From: Alteromonas confluentis
Lineage (GTDB): Bacteria > Pseudomonadota > Gammaproteobacteria > Enterobacterales > Alteromonadaceae
Direction of reading: 5' to 3'
Assembly (NCBI RefSeq): GCF_001757105.1
Contig: NZ_MDHN01000039.1
Location: 63,272-127,271 of the forward strand
DNA length: 64,000 bases
Positions 38,192 to 47,139 of this stretch are shown piece after piece; the stretch's first letter is position 1; every line of letters starts with the position of its first letter. The notes under the pieces were generated by a model, which searched no databases, was not told the DNA's origin, and saw only the letters and a list, made by a program, of their open reading frames with translations. Made by a program: the position numbers and the translations under genes.

Positions 38192-39459
38192 AATGTGGCC
38201 CCAAAACGTTCACAGACATCCAGTGCGCTGCGAACGCCGTCTTCATGAAAGCCGTTGTACCAGTATGCGCCACAAAAATGTAAGCCATCAACGCCACAGA
38301 TTTCAGCGCGTCGGCGCTGTGCGGCTACCATGCTGCCGCTGAACTGAGGGTGGGAATACGAATATTGTCGTAAGATTTTTGTTTCATCAATGGCATCTGT
38401 GTTGTTCAGCGTTACACAGAATGTGACCGGCGCATTGTCAAATCGCTGCAGAATATTCATATCGTAGGTAACTGAGGCCGGCGCATGACGCTCATCCGGT
38501 GTTTCTTTTAAGCGGTAATTCCAACTCGCCCAAGCCAGCTTTCTGTCGGGTAATTGTGTGGTATCGAGGTGAAGCACCACATCATTACTGGCATAAGGAA
38601 TAGCACCAAGAATATCCTGTTGTGCATCGGTAGGCGCATCTAACATGCGTAATGCCTGGTCCGAGTGACACGCAAAAATCACTTCATCAAAAACTTCACT
38701 TTCTCGGCCTTCAATGCATACCTCCCAGCCTGCCTCTATTTTTTTCACTTTATAGACCGCCGACGACAGGCGAATTTTATCTTCGTAGCCTTGAGTGATG
38801 CCTGAGATATAACTGTGAGAACCGCCAATCAAGGTGTACCACTGAGGGCGATTGTTGACACTGAGTAGGCCGTGGTTATTGAAAAACTGCAAAAAGAAGG
38901 CGAGGGGAAACTGTTTGGTTTGCTCTAGGCTGGCAGACCAAATAGCCGCACACATGGGTAATATATAGAGGTTAGCAAACTCGTTACTGAGGCCAAGCGA
39001 TTGAACGTATTCAAACAATGTGGTGGTAAAATCTTCTTCGCGGGCTTCTTCATGACGTGCCTTACAGGCTTTATTGAACTTAAGAATGTCGCGGACTAAG
39101 CGCCAGAAACGGGGACGGAACAGATTACGGCGCTGGGCAAACAGCGTATTCAAATTATTACCGTTGTACTCCAGGCCGGATTTTTCACTATGCACTGAAA
39201 AACTCATCTCAGTAGGCTGACGCGACACGCCCAGCTTGTCCATGAGTTTGATGAAATTTGGGTAGGTCCAGTCATTAAAAACGATAAAACCAGTGTCGAC
39301 CTGGTAGGCACGCCCCTTAACTTTGATTTCTTTAGTGGCGGTATGGCCACCTATATAATCGTTGATATCAAATACGGTTACGTCATGCTGTTCGTGTAGC
39401 AGGTGAGCGCAAGTCAGTCCCGAAATGCCGCTGCCAATAATTGCAATTCGCCGTTGCAT
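38188..39459 (-). CDS. FAD/NAD(P)-binding oxidoreductase (amine-oxidase-like)
   Basis: A 423-residue flavoprotein. The N-terminal Rossmann motif is IIGSGISGLTCAHLL, and the FAD block DTGFIVFNDWTYPN follows. The C-terminal FAD block is GLHFCGAYWYNGFHEDGVRSA. It is related to phytoene-desaturase and amine-oxidase-type enzymes, and in this context it is thought to oxidise a fatty acyl chain. The substrate is not proven. It is third in the operon. Confidence 0.88.
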   Translation of the reverse strand: MQRRIAIIGSGISGLTCAHLLHEQHDVTVFDINDYIGGHTATKEIKVKGRAYQVDTGFIVFNDWTYPNFIKLMDKLGVSRQPTEMSFSVHSEKSGLEYNGNNLNTLFAQRRNLFRPRFWRLVRDILKFNKACKARHEEAREEDFTTTLFEYVQSLGLSNEFANLYILPMCAAIWSASLEQTKQFPLAFFLQFFNNHGLLSVNNRPQWYTLIGGSHSYISGITQGYEDKIRLSSAVYKVKKIEAGWEVCIEGRESEVFDEVIFACHSDQALRMLDAPTDAQQDILGAIPYASNDVVLHLDTTQLPDRKLAWASWNYRLKETPDERHAPASVTYDMNILQRFDNAPVTFCVTLNNTDAIDETKILRQYSYSHPQFSGSMVAAQRRRAEICGVDGLHFCGAYWYNGFHEDGVRSALDVCERFGATL

Positions 39460-39472
39460 ATTAAAACCCTTA

Positions 39473-40192
39473 TTACTGCTGTTGCCTCATTTTTAATGAC
39501 AACCATCTTTGAATACCTGTGGGAAGATTGTGCAATGTACGCATGATCCATCCGAATCCCGTTGGGAAAAACAGGCTGTGTTTTTGTTTTTCTATTCCTT
39601 CAAGTAATGCCTTGGCCGCTTCGTCAGCGGTTATTTTCATCGGCATATCGAAGTCGTTTTTATCAGTGAGTGGCGTTTCTACAAATCCCGGCGAGACAGA
39701 TTGCACAAGAATGCCTTTGTGCGCCAAGTCCACTTCCAGGCTTTTAGTAAAGTAATGCACTGCTGCCTTGCTGGCGCCGTAAGCTTCAGTACGTGTAAAC
39801 GGCACCAACCGCGCCATGCTGTCGACAATGACCAGTTGGTCGCCAGCTTTTAGTTTAGGCAATAAGGCGTCGACGCTGTGAATAATGCCAAAAAAGTTAA
39901 TTTCGAAAACCCGACGAAACATCTCGGGCTGGAAATCATCTACGTCGACATATTCGCAGTTACCGGCATTGAGCACGGCAATATCAAATGACAGTTCCGA
40001 AATGGCCGATTTAGTCGCGGCCAAATCCGTTAAATCAAACTGTGATGTTGTTATCTTACTGTTTTTACTGAGTTCTGCCAGAGCATCTTTATTTCGTCCA
40101 CACGCGATCACGTGGTAGCCCGCGGACGCCGCATGCAGCGCAAACGCTTTACCTATACCGGATGTGGCACCGGTGACAAGAATAGTTTTCAT
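39473..40192 (-). CDS. Short-chain dehydrogenase/reductase
   Basis: A 239-residue Rossmann enzyme. The cofactor motif is TGATSGIGKAFALHAA (residues 7-22), NAG is at about 89-91, and catalytic YGASK is near 150. The C-terminal helix is amphipathic. The substrate is unknown; the operon suggests a lipid or aldehyde. It overlaps the NTF2-like gene by 4 bases. Confidence 0.88.
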   Translation of the reverse strand: MKTILVTGATSGIGKAFALHAASAGYHVIACGRNKDALAELSKNSKITTSQFDLTDLAATKSAISELSFDIAVLNAGNCEYVDVDDFQPEMFRRVFEINFFGIIHSVDALLPKLKAGDQLVIVDSMARLVPFTRTEAYGASKAAVHYFTKSLEVDLAHKGILVQSVSPGFVETPLTDKNDFDMPMKITADEAAKALLEGIEKQKHSLFFPTGFGWIMRTLHNLPTGIQRWLSLKMRQQQ

Positions 40193-40617
40193 GAGGCTAA
40201 CCTTTGTTTAATTTTTTTAATGATCCAACTAAGCACCGGTATATGCTCATACACCATTTCGCCGAGGTCATAATAGTCACGCTGTAAATAGATCTTATTA
40301 TCAGCAAACTTGATGAGACTGACGCCATCCAGCGTCACTTGCTTCGCGTTTGACTTCAACGTAAGACGCATAGTCCAGGTAATGGTTGCAGAACCCGTGT
40401 CAGTGTGACCCTCTGCATGCACATCATGAATATCGAAGAAACAGGTTCTAGCCTGCTCAGTTAACGAGGACAGATAGTCTGTAAGGGCTTGTAATCCGTG
40501 GTGGGTGGTAATGGGGTCAATAAATTCTACATGCTCTGTGTAAATCGTTCCCAATGCCGACATATCTGTATCGTGGAGTTTGGCGTACAACTTACAAAAT
40601 TTATCAATCATGTTCAC
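40189..40617 (-). CDS. NTF2-like (SnoaL-type) protein
   Basis: A 142-residue alpha+beta-barrel protein, with the NTF2-like pattern FCKLYAKLHDTDMSALGTIY then HVEFIDPITTHHG and a C-terminal DYYDLGEMVYEHIPVL. It may be an isomerase or a binding subunit. It is the first gene of the lipid-modification operon; its promoter lies in the region shared with the Lon-domain gene. Confidence 0.8.
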   Translation of the reverse strand: MNMIDKFCKLYAKLHDTDMSALGTIYTEHVEFIDPITTHHGLQALTDYLSSLTEQARTCFFDIHDVHAEGHTDTGSATITWTMRLTLKSNAKQVTLDGVSLIKFADNKIYLQRDYYDLGEMVYEHIPVLSWIIKKIKQRLAS

Positions 40618-40666
40618 GGCGCTGATTCTTATGAATGTAAAAGCAGTATGTAAAAACGTCTTACTT

Positions 40667-40766
40667 GTATACCAAATTTACTGACGACAAGATCAGGAAG
40701 CGAGAATCTGCAGTCGAAAAACCTGTCGTTATCTTGCGATCCAAATTTATTTTTTGCCGTAATTAT
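40667..40766. promoter_or_regulatory. Candidate divergent ECF-type promoters
   Basis: Plus strand: CGATCC (40737-40742), 17 bases, TAATTA. Minus strand: TGATCT (40695-40690), 17 bases, GTATAC. Rhodobacter RpoE uses TGATCC with a TAAG-like -10 at this spacing. The pair would place both the lipid operon and the Lon-domain gene under the nearby ECF sigma factor. Confidence 0.35.
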
Positions 40767-40795
40767 GATGAAGATAACATTAATATAAGTTGTGT

Positions 40796-41371
40796 ATGGA
40801 GCTGCAAAACCTTCCTCTTTTTCCGCTTTCTGCCACTCTGCTTCCGCAGGGTCGTATGGCGCTGCGGATCTTTGAACCACGCTACATCCGCATGGTGAAA
40901 GAGGTCTGCGCGAGTAACGGAAAATTTGTAATTTGCATGCTAAATCAAGCCGGTGATAAAACGGCAAATACACATGTCTTTCCTATCGGTACGGTTGCCT
41001 CTGTGATCGACTTCGACATGCTCGAAGATGGGTTGCTTGGCATAAAGGTTGCTGGTGAGTACTGTGTAGAGGTTACTGACATGTCTACTGAACCCGATGG
41101 GTTGCGAGTTGGCAAGTGTCATGCATTACCAGAATGGAAGTGTGACTTAACACCTCAACAGATTTCACCTATGGACGAACGTTTAAAGGAGATCTTCGAG
41201 CGCTACACCGAGTTAGGCCAAATGTACGAGAAGCCGGAATTTAACGACCCGCTTTGGATAATGTACCGCTGGCTAGAGTTGCTCCCCGTAGACGCCAAAC
41301 AGAAACAGTATTTTCTTGCTCAAAGAGATTGCGTCAAATTACAAAATTATTTGTCGGCGCTAGTGCAATAA
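40796..41371 (+). CDS. Stand-alone Lon N-terminal (LON substrate-binding) domain protein
   Basis: A 191-residue protein with the LON-N domain alone: LPLFPLSATLLPQGRMALRI and FEPRYIRMV at the start, and FPIGTVASVIDFDMLEDGLL in the middle. No ATPase or protease domain follows. ATG 40796 (MELQNLPLF) is preferred to TTG 40790. Its position between the lipid operon and the ECF sigma gene suggests co-regulation. Function is unknown. Confidence 0.85.
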   Translation: MELQNLPLFPLSATLLPQGRMALRIFEPRYIRMVKEVCASNGKFVICMLNQAGDKTANTHVFPIGTVASVIDFDMLEDGLLGIKVAGEYCVEVTDMSTEPDGLRVGKCHALPEWKCDLTPQQISPMDERLKEIFERYTELGQMYEKPEFNDPLWIMYRWLELLPVDAKQKQYFLAQRDCVKLQNYLSALVQ

Positions 41372-41481
41372 GTGCCTTGTAATAATTACACGGTCAGTCT
41401 GAGCAAATCTTACATTTCTGTCATCTTCTTGAATTGTCTGTTCGTAGCGACTATTAACTTTATAGGATATGGACAATACTT

Positions 41482-42093
41482 ATGTTAGTTGGAATTCCAG
41501 TGGAACAAAGTAACAGCGTAATTAAGCCGAAAGATTGTGCGGCAGAAATGTCAGACTACATTGTTAAAGTTGCAGAACAACGATGCAAAGCGTCGTTCGC
41601 AAGAGTTTTTGGCTATTTTGCCCCCCGTTTGCGTTCTTATGCGTTAAAGCAAATGGGAAATGAAGCCTTGGCAATGGAGATGGTGCAAGACACCATGTCG
41701 AATGTTTGGCAAAAAGCACATCTTTTTAATGCTGAGAAGGGAAGCCCTTCTACCTGGATTTTCACCATTGCACGTAACATTCGATTTGATATGCTCCGCA
41801 AGCTGCAGAATCGAAAAGAAGATATTTGTTCCGACGATTTATGGCCAGTACTTTGCGAACAAACGCCTGATGCTAATGAGCAGTCTCTTGACGAGCAGAT
41901 TACGTTAGAGCAGATTGGATTTATGTTCGAAGACTTACCGCTGAAGCAAAAATCGGTTATTGAAGCTATTTACATCGATGGCAAGTCGCAGCAAGAAGTA
42001 GCAGATGAACTTCATATTCCATTAGGCACTGTGAAGTCCCGCACGCGGTTAGCGCTGCAACGCCTTAAAGGCATGTTACAGGATCATGATTAA
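41482..42093 (+). CDS. ECF sigma factor paired with ChrR (ECF11 type)
   Basis: A 203-residue sigma factor. Region 2 has FGYFAPRLRSYALKQMG and VQDTMSNVWQKAHLF, and region 4 has DGKSQQEVADELHIPLGTVK. The linked zinc/cupin anti-sigma gene overlaps its end by 8 bases, which is the hallmark of the RpoE-ChrR system known from Rhodobacter. That system responds to singlet oxygen. It is distinct from the envelope-stress rpoE at 1073. The likely targets are the divergent lipid operon and the Lon-domain gene. Confidence 0.9.
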   Translation: MLVGIPVEQSNSVIKPKDCAAEMSDYIVKVAEQRCKASFARVFGYFAPRLRSYALKQMGNEALAMEMVQDTMSNVWQKAHLFNAEKGSPSTWIFTIARNIRFDMLRKLQNRKEDICSDDLWPVLCEQTPDANEQSLDEQITLEQIGFMFEDLPLKQKSVIEAIYIDGKSQQEVADELHIPLGTVKSRTRLALQRLKGMLQDHD

Positions 42094-42802
42094 GTATCAC
42101 CCAGAACAATCCCAACTAACACAATTTGTTCAAGGAAATATTTCTCCCGCCGAGGCATTAATCGTCTCGGCGCATTGCGATCTGTGTCATAGATGCCGCC
42201 AATTCGTACAGCACAAAACCCAACTCATTGCTGCTGAAGTGTTTGATACTCCGCAGCCGAAAGATTCACTGGAAAACTACGGCGCAATGCTCGCCGCAAT
42301 AACCCAACTTCCAGCATCTGAGACAGCCCCAGCTGCGCCGGATAACAAACTCAATCTGTCGACTCCAGAGCCTATCGCCACTTTTACGTTGGTGAAAACA
42401 CTTGAGCTCGACGGGCACCAATTTACTTTACCTCCCACGCTTCAGCGAATTGCAGCGAAAACAGGTAACTGGTCGGGACTTGTAGGTCGATTATGGCAAG
42501 CCCCTGTAGAGCTAAATTATCCTGGTGTGGCGAATTTTATTTACATGGGGCGGGGCGGCAGTGTTCCTGAGCACACACATCGTGGTGTGGAATATACGCT
42601 GGTACTTGATGGTGAATTTAATGACGGGATTAACAACTATCGTACCGGTGATTTCGTCGTAATGACCGACGACAATACCCATGCTCCTCATTCTGAGCAT
42701 CGAGAGGGATGTTTGGTATTTACGTTACTGGATGAACCCCTTCATTTCACTTCTGGCATTGCACGGCTGCTGAATCCTTTCAGTCATTTGTTCTTTCGAT
42801 AA
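42086..42802 (+). CDS. chrR: Zinc/cupin anti-sigma factor ChrR
   Basis: Holds the ECF sigma factor inactive until singlet oxygen or peroxide is sensed. The N-terminal zinc-binding anti-sigma domain has H5, H30, C34 and C37, matching the H6/H31/C35/C38 set of Rhodobacter ChrR. The C-terminal cupin has metal ligands in VPEHTHRGVEYTLVLDGEF and HAPHSEHREG. At 238 residues it is near full family length. It is translationally coupled to the sigma gene. Confidence 0.9.
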   Translation: MIKYHPEQSQLTQFVQGNISPAEALIVSAHCDLCHRCRQFVQHKTQLIAAEVFDTPQPKDSLENYGAMLAAITQLPASETAPAAPDNKLNLSTPEPIATFTLVKTLELDGHQFTLPPTLQRIAAKTGNWSGLVGRLWQAPVELNYPGVANFIYMGRGGSVPEHTHRGVEYTLVLDGEFNDGINNYRTGDFVVMTDDNTHAPHSEHREGCLVFTLLDEPLHFTSGIARLLNPFSHLFFR

Positions 42803-42838
42803 ACGTTTATTATTCAGCTGAACGGGTAGTCGAACAAT

Positions 42839-42865
42839 AAAAAAGGCCAGCAATATTTGCTGACC
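42839..42865 (-). terminator. Terminator of the sugar permease gene
   Basis: On the minus strand GGTCAGCAA, loop ATA, TTGCTGGCC, then TTTTTT. The stem has one mismatch. It lies about 45 bases after the permease stop. Confidence 0.65.
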
Positions 42866-42909
42866 CTCTTGATAGTTAAACTTCTTCGCGTTTTCAATTA
42901 CGCTTTCAA

Positions 42910-44238
42910 TCATTTACTCGACAAGGGTGTCGCAGTGCGCTCTTCGGCTGAAGCTGTTTGGTCGTGCTTATATTCACGTGTTTTGATATCAAATAATCCA
43001 TAACCGCCAACCACTAAGAAGCACAGTGCCGGCACAATGTATGAAACTACTACACCATTAGCATCGATAAGTGCTGCCTGGAATAATGGCAGAATCGCAC
43101 CGCCCAGAATTGCCATAACGAGGCCAGCCGCACCTAGTTTCGTGTCGTCTCCCAGTCCGTCCAGGGCAATGCCATAAATGGTTGGAAACATGAGTGACAA
43201 ACACGCAGAGATAGACACCAAAGCGAGTATGCCAACAAAGCCTGGGGTTTGTGTCATTACAATACATAGCGCCGCAGCAACCAGTGACATGATCATAAGC
43301 AGTCTTGCGGGGTAGAGGTACTGCATAACCCAGGTCATTACAAAGCGGGAAATCAGAAATACAATCATGCTGTATTGTAGGATTTGCCCACCATCTACTT
43401 CATTACCGCCTGTCGCCGCCATGGCGTATTGAATGGTAAACGTCCAAACACAGGTCTGCGCGCCTACATTGAAAAACTGCGCCAGCACACCGAAGCGGTA
43501 GTGACGGTTTGCCAGAAGTCGCTTGAAAGATGCACCCAAGTGAATGTTTTCACTCTTCTGTTCAGTTGATTCATTAACCGGTGTTTTAATGTAAGCTATA
43601 GCAATCCACACTATCACTAGTACGCAAGCCATACCCACATACGGCAGCATAACAGCATCAAGCTCGGCACCGATCACCGATTTCAGTTCAGCCGCAGACA
43701 TTGCCGCGCGCTCTTCTGCGGATGCCTGATTGAGATTCGGCAAAATAAGGGTGGCAGCCAGAAACACGCCAAGGTTGGTGCCTACCGGGTTAAAAGCCTG
43801 TGCAAGGTTCAAACGGCGCGTTGCACTTCTTTCACAGCCCATGGCCATGACATAAGGGTTGGCCGAGGTTTCCAGAATCGATAAGCCGCCAGCCAGAACG
43901 AACAAAGCGAGCAGGAAAAAGCCATACGTCATGGTTTGACTAGCAGGATAAAACAGAAAAGCACCGGCAGCGGCACAACCCAATCCGGTGAGCACGCCCG
44001 TTTTGTAAGAGAATCGTTTGTTAATGAATGCGGCGGGAATGGCCAGGCAGAAGTAAGCACCGTAGTAGGCGAATTGGACCAATGCTGACTGCAAAGACGA
44101 CATAGTGAAAATTTTACTGAACACCTTTACCAGCGGATCTGTCATGTTCGCAGCAACGCCCCAGGCGGCAAAACAGATGGTAAGCAAAATAAAAGGGAGC
44201 AGAGTATCTTTTGAAACCAATGGTGCACGTTTTTGCAC
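42910..44238 (-). CDS. Sugar permease, FucP/GluP family (MFS)
   Basis: A 442-residue, 12-helix major-facilitator proton symporter. The family blocks LVQFAYYGAYFCLAIPAAF and GLSILETSANPYVMAMG (helices 1-5) resemble E. coli FucP and related glucose/galactose transporters. The neighbouring ROK regulator, OprB-type porin and PfkB kinase suggest fructose or another hexose, but the substrate is inferred only from context. The regulator gene is divergent. Confidence 0.85.
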   Translation of the reverse strand: MQKRAPLVSKDTLLPFILLTICFAAWGVAANMTDPLVKVFSKIFTMSSLQSALVQFAYYGAYFCLAIPAAFINKRFSYKTGVLTGLGCAAAGAFLFYPASQTMTYGFFLLALFVLAGGLSILETSANPYVMAMGCERSATRRLNLAQAFNPVGTNLGVFLAATLILPNLNQASAEERAAMSAAELKSVIGAELDAVMLPYVGMACVLVIVWIAIAYIKTPVNESTEQKSENIHLGASFKRLLANRHYRFGVLAQFFNVGAQTCVWTFTIQYAMAATGGNEVDGGQILQYSMIVFLISRFVMTWVMQYLYPARLLMIMSLVAAALCIVMTQTPGFVGILALVSISACLSLMFPTIYGIALDGLGDDTKLGAAGLVMAILGGAILPLFQAALIDANGVVVSYIVPALCFLVVGGYGLFDIKTREYKHDQTASAEERTATPLSSK

Positions 44239-44297
44239 TTCATGCCTCTCAATGTAAAATTTTAGTTAAGCGATTTAAACAACAATTTTTTTCAGTG

Positions 44298-44320
44298 TCA
44301 ATAAATCAACATAATTTATT
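44298..44320. promoter_or_regulatory. Candidate operator between permease and ROK genes
   Basis: AATAAATCAAC (44300-44310) reads GTTGATTTATT on the permease strand. A near-identical GTTGATTTAAT lies before the porin (45654-45664). An overlapping AATAAA-N9-TTTATT inverted repeat (44300-44320) fits AT-rich ROK-family operators. Confidence 0.35.
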
Positions 44321-44436
44321 TAATCTGTTTTCTTTTGATCTAGGCCGGGTGTTAGCGGTTGTCTAACTAATACTGGGCATCAGGTGTTTGACGGTCTACT
44401 ATAGGCTGTTGATTTAATGTAAATAAGAGTGTTGTC

Positions 44437-45636
44437 ATGCCGAATTCAGCCCATCAGGAATCCAATGCCACGTCAGCCGTATGGCAGCAAAGCACGAAAG
44501 CTAAAGGGCAGTCAGGCCTAAGAGCTTTAAATGAGCGGCGCATTCTTACCCTCATCCGACATCATCAGCAGTTACCGAAAGCGCAAATAGCAAAAGAAAC
44601 CGGATTATCAGCCCAGGCCGCCACTGTCATTATTAATCGGCTGGAAGAAGATGGCTTGCTACAGCGAGGTGAGCCACACCGGGGCAAGCGCGGCCAGCCT
44701 AGCGTGCCGTTTTATTTACGCGCCAATGGGGCCTTTGGTCTAGGGTTGAAAATTGGCCGTCGTAGTATGCAGATTTCACTCATTGATTTTTGTGGCAACG
44801 TGCGTGCTTCACTCTGTGAGCATTGGCAATATCCGTGTGTAGAAGCCATGGAACGGTTCGCATCAAGAGGTCTAAAGGCCATTTTGTCTACACTGGACGA
44901 AGACGAAGTTGGCCGGGTTAGCGGGGTTGGCATTGCTATGCCCTTTGAAATTTGGCGTTGGAGCGAACAGGCGGGTGCGCCGGCCGATAAGCTCGCGAAG
45001 TGGAAAGGGTACGACGTACTGGCGGCAATCCAATCGATTGTCGATTTACCGGTTTATCTTTGCAACGACGATACTGCAGCCTGTGCCGCAGAGCTTTGGT
45101 TTGGACAGCACCGGCAGCTCAACGACTACCTTTACTGTTTCGTTGGGACTTTCATTGGTGGCGGCATGGTGCTAAACCGGCAACTGCATGTAGGCCGAAG
45201 CGGTAATGGTGGAGCGGTAGGTTCCTTACCTTTTACCTATGCCGGTAACAGCAAGCAGCTACTTGATGTAGCATCGATTTATCTGCTTGAAAAGCAACTC
45301 GAAGAAGCCGGTGTGGATACCAGCTTTATGCACGGCCGTCAGCAAAACTGGCCTGAGGACCTTCCCGGTTTAGGTTGTTGGATAGCGTCGGTAGCTGAAG
45401 GGATTGTGCATGCAGCCATTAGTGCCCACGCCTTTTTGGATTTAGACGCCGTTGTTATAGAAGGGGCGTTGCCACTCTCCGTTAAGCAACAATTGCTGGC
45501 GCGATGTAAACATCACTACCAACAGGCTGACTTACGAGGCTTGTCTTCTCTGACATTCCTTCCCGGTACCGTAGGTGCTGAAGCACGCGCGCTCGGCTGT
45601 GCGAACCTGCCCTTACTTGCCCAATTTAGTTTGTAA
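44437..45636 (+). CDS. ROK-family transcriptional regulator
   Basis: A 399-residue sugar-responsive regulator of the NagC/Mlc type. The N-terminal winged helix-turn-helix is PKAQIAKETGLSAQAATVII (about residues 48-67). The ROK domain follows (GLGLKIGRRSMQISLID; GNGGAVGSLPF). The kinase DxG loop and the usual zinc cysteines (CxCGxxGC) are absent, so it is a regulator and not a kinase. It probably controls the permease, porin and fructokinase-like genes around it. Confidence 0.85.
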   Translation: MPNSAHQESNATSAVWQQSTKAKGQSGLRALNERRILTLIRHHQQLPKAQIAKETGLSAQAATVIINRLEEDGLLQRGEPHRGKRGQPSVPFYLRANGAFGLGLKIGRRSMQISLIDFCGNVRASLCEHWQYPCVEAMERFASRGLKAILSTLDEDEVGRVSGVGIAMPFEIWRWSEQAGAPADKLAKWKGYDVLAAIQSIVDLPVYLCNDDTAACAAELWFGQHRQLNDYLYCFVGTFIGGGMVLNRQLHVGRSGNGGAVGSLPFTYAGNSKQLLDVASIYLLEKQLEEAGVDTSFMHGRQQNWPEDLPGLGCWIASVAEGIVHAAISAHAFLDLDAVVIEGALPLSVKQQLLARCKHHYQQADLRGLSSLTFLPGTVGAEARALGCANLPLLAQFSL

Positions 45637-45755
45637 ACAATTAAGTAATAAAAGTTGATTTAATTTTTCACCTGCTTTACATTGCGCTTCCTGAACCTCT
45701 GTTAATACGGTGTAATCGAGTTGTGCCTACTGATTACACCCAGTTAGGACGCAAT

Positions 45756-47096
45756 ATGAGCAGAAAAAGCATTTCAACGAAGCCACGTCTGTACCAGGCG
45801 ATGATGAATGTAATGCCAATGATGGGTGTTGTTTCTTCTGGCATTTTGGCATTCAGCCTGGGTCATTCTTCCGTAGCCAAGGCCGCTGAAGACAGCATGG
45901 ATTATATTCACTGGCAAGCAGCGTACACCGGGGAAGCGGCGGCCAATGTGAAAGGGGGGGAGCAACGCGGAAGTGCCTACGCCGGGCAACTTTTCCTTGG
46001 CGCAGATTTCGATATGGAAAAGGCCGTCGACTGGAAAGATACCCAAATCCATGTTGCGCTGACGAATCGTCATGGCCAGAACCTGGCGCAAAACTACATT
46101 GGTAATAGTACCTCGGTGCAGGAAATTTACGGTGGACAAAGCTCCCGTTTAGCCCGGTTAACCATTGAAAAGACATTCTTTGATGGTCAGCTTCAGGTAG
46201 AAGCGGGCAGGACTGTGGCGAACATCAGTTTCCTTGGCTCATCGTTATGCCAATATTTTCAGACCAACGCAGCCTGCGGTAATCCAACCTTCGTTTTTCG
46301 TACCAGTAACTTTACCTGGTGGCCGGTTTCGAGTTGGGGAGGACATGCCCAGTACAACATCAATGACAAGATGTATTTTCATGCTGGTGTGTACGAAGAG
46401 AATACCGTACATCAGCGACCAGGCGATCATGGTTTTGACTGGCGCACGTCAGGATCAACCGGGGTAATAGTGCCATTGACGCTGGGTTACAGAACCAGTT
46501 GGGAAAATGATAATTATCCACGGCAGTATGAGATAGGTGGTTGGTACGATGGCGCTGACTATACCGATCCTGCTCGCGACAGCAATGGTGATTATGCCGC
46601 AGTAACGGCTGAAGACTATGCCACACGAAATGGTCGTTCAGGTGCTTTTATGCGTTTTGAACAAACTGTGTTGCGGCCAAATTTGAATTCTCAACGTAGC
46701 GTTACCGTTTTTGGCGCGTTTCTGACTGGGCTTTCCGGTGAGCTAACGCAAGATTACTTTATCAAAGCTGGATTTGTTAAACATGGCACCTTTGCAGGAC
46801 GGGACGAAGATACCATTGGGTTTGTGGTAACCCGTCAGCAGTACAGTGACGACGCCCTCGAAGATCAGGCGCTGCTAAGGATGTTGAACGGTGGCGTAGG
46901 AATGCCCGCGAGCAGTCAGACAATGATGGAGTTGAGCTACGGTATTCAGTTTAATGACCACATTCGAATTCAGCCAAACCTGCATTACATCATTAACCCC
47001 GATCAGTTTAATGAGCGGTCACGCGCTAAAGATTTACCTGATGCGTGGGTGGTGGGTTTACGACTGGACGTCGACCTGGCGGGTCTACTTTTTTAA
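45756..47096 (+). CDS. OprB-family carbohydrate porin
   Basis: Outer-membrane beta-barrel, 446 residues, predicted to pass sugars. A signal peptide lies at about residues 1-39 (ends AKA-AED). Aromatic strands such as TWWPVSSWGGHAQYNI and the C-terminal LPDAWVVGLRLDVDLAGLLF are OprB-like. ATG 45756 with AGGA 6-7 bases upstream is chosen over GTG 45723. Its promoter holds the shared GTTGATTTAAT element. It is followed by the kinase after 43 bases. Confidence 0.82.
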   Translation: MSRKSISTKPRLYQAMMNVMPMMGVVSSGILAFSLGHSSVAKAAEDSMDYIHWQAAYTGEAAANVKGGEQRGSAYAGQLFLGADFDMEKAVDWKDTQIHVALTNRHGQNLAQNYIGNSTSVQEIYGGQSSRLARLTIEKTFFDGQLQVEAGRTVANISFLGSSLCQYFQTNAACGNPTFVFRTSNFTWWPVSSWGGHAQYNINDKMYFHAGVYEENTVHQRPGDHGFDWRTSGSTGVIVPLTLGYRTSWENDNYPRQYEIGGWYDGADYTDPARDSNGDYAAVTAEDYATRNGRSGAFMRFEQTVLRPNLNSQRSVTVFGAFLTGLSGELTQDYFIKAGFVKHGTFAGRDEDTIGFVVTRQQYSDDALEDQALLRMLNGGVGMPASSQTMMELSYGIQFNDHIRIQPNLHYIINPDQFNERSRAKDLPDAWVVGLRLDVDLAGLLF

Positions 47097-47139
47097 TATT
47101 AATCAGATGATTGTCTGAAACGTTAACGGGAGAGAGTAC

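Noticed and set aside
40629..40973. 114-codon minus-strand frame over the divergent promoter region
   Set aside because: Antisense to the Lon-domain gene, with no ribosome-binding site or family match.
42725..42913. 62-codon minus-strand frame overlapping the permease stop by ATGA
   Set aside because: The overlap looks like translational coupling, but the frame contains the permease terminator hairpin with its T-run and runs antisense into chrR. No known family is recognised.
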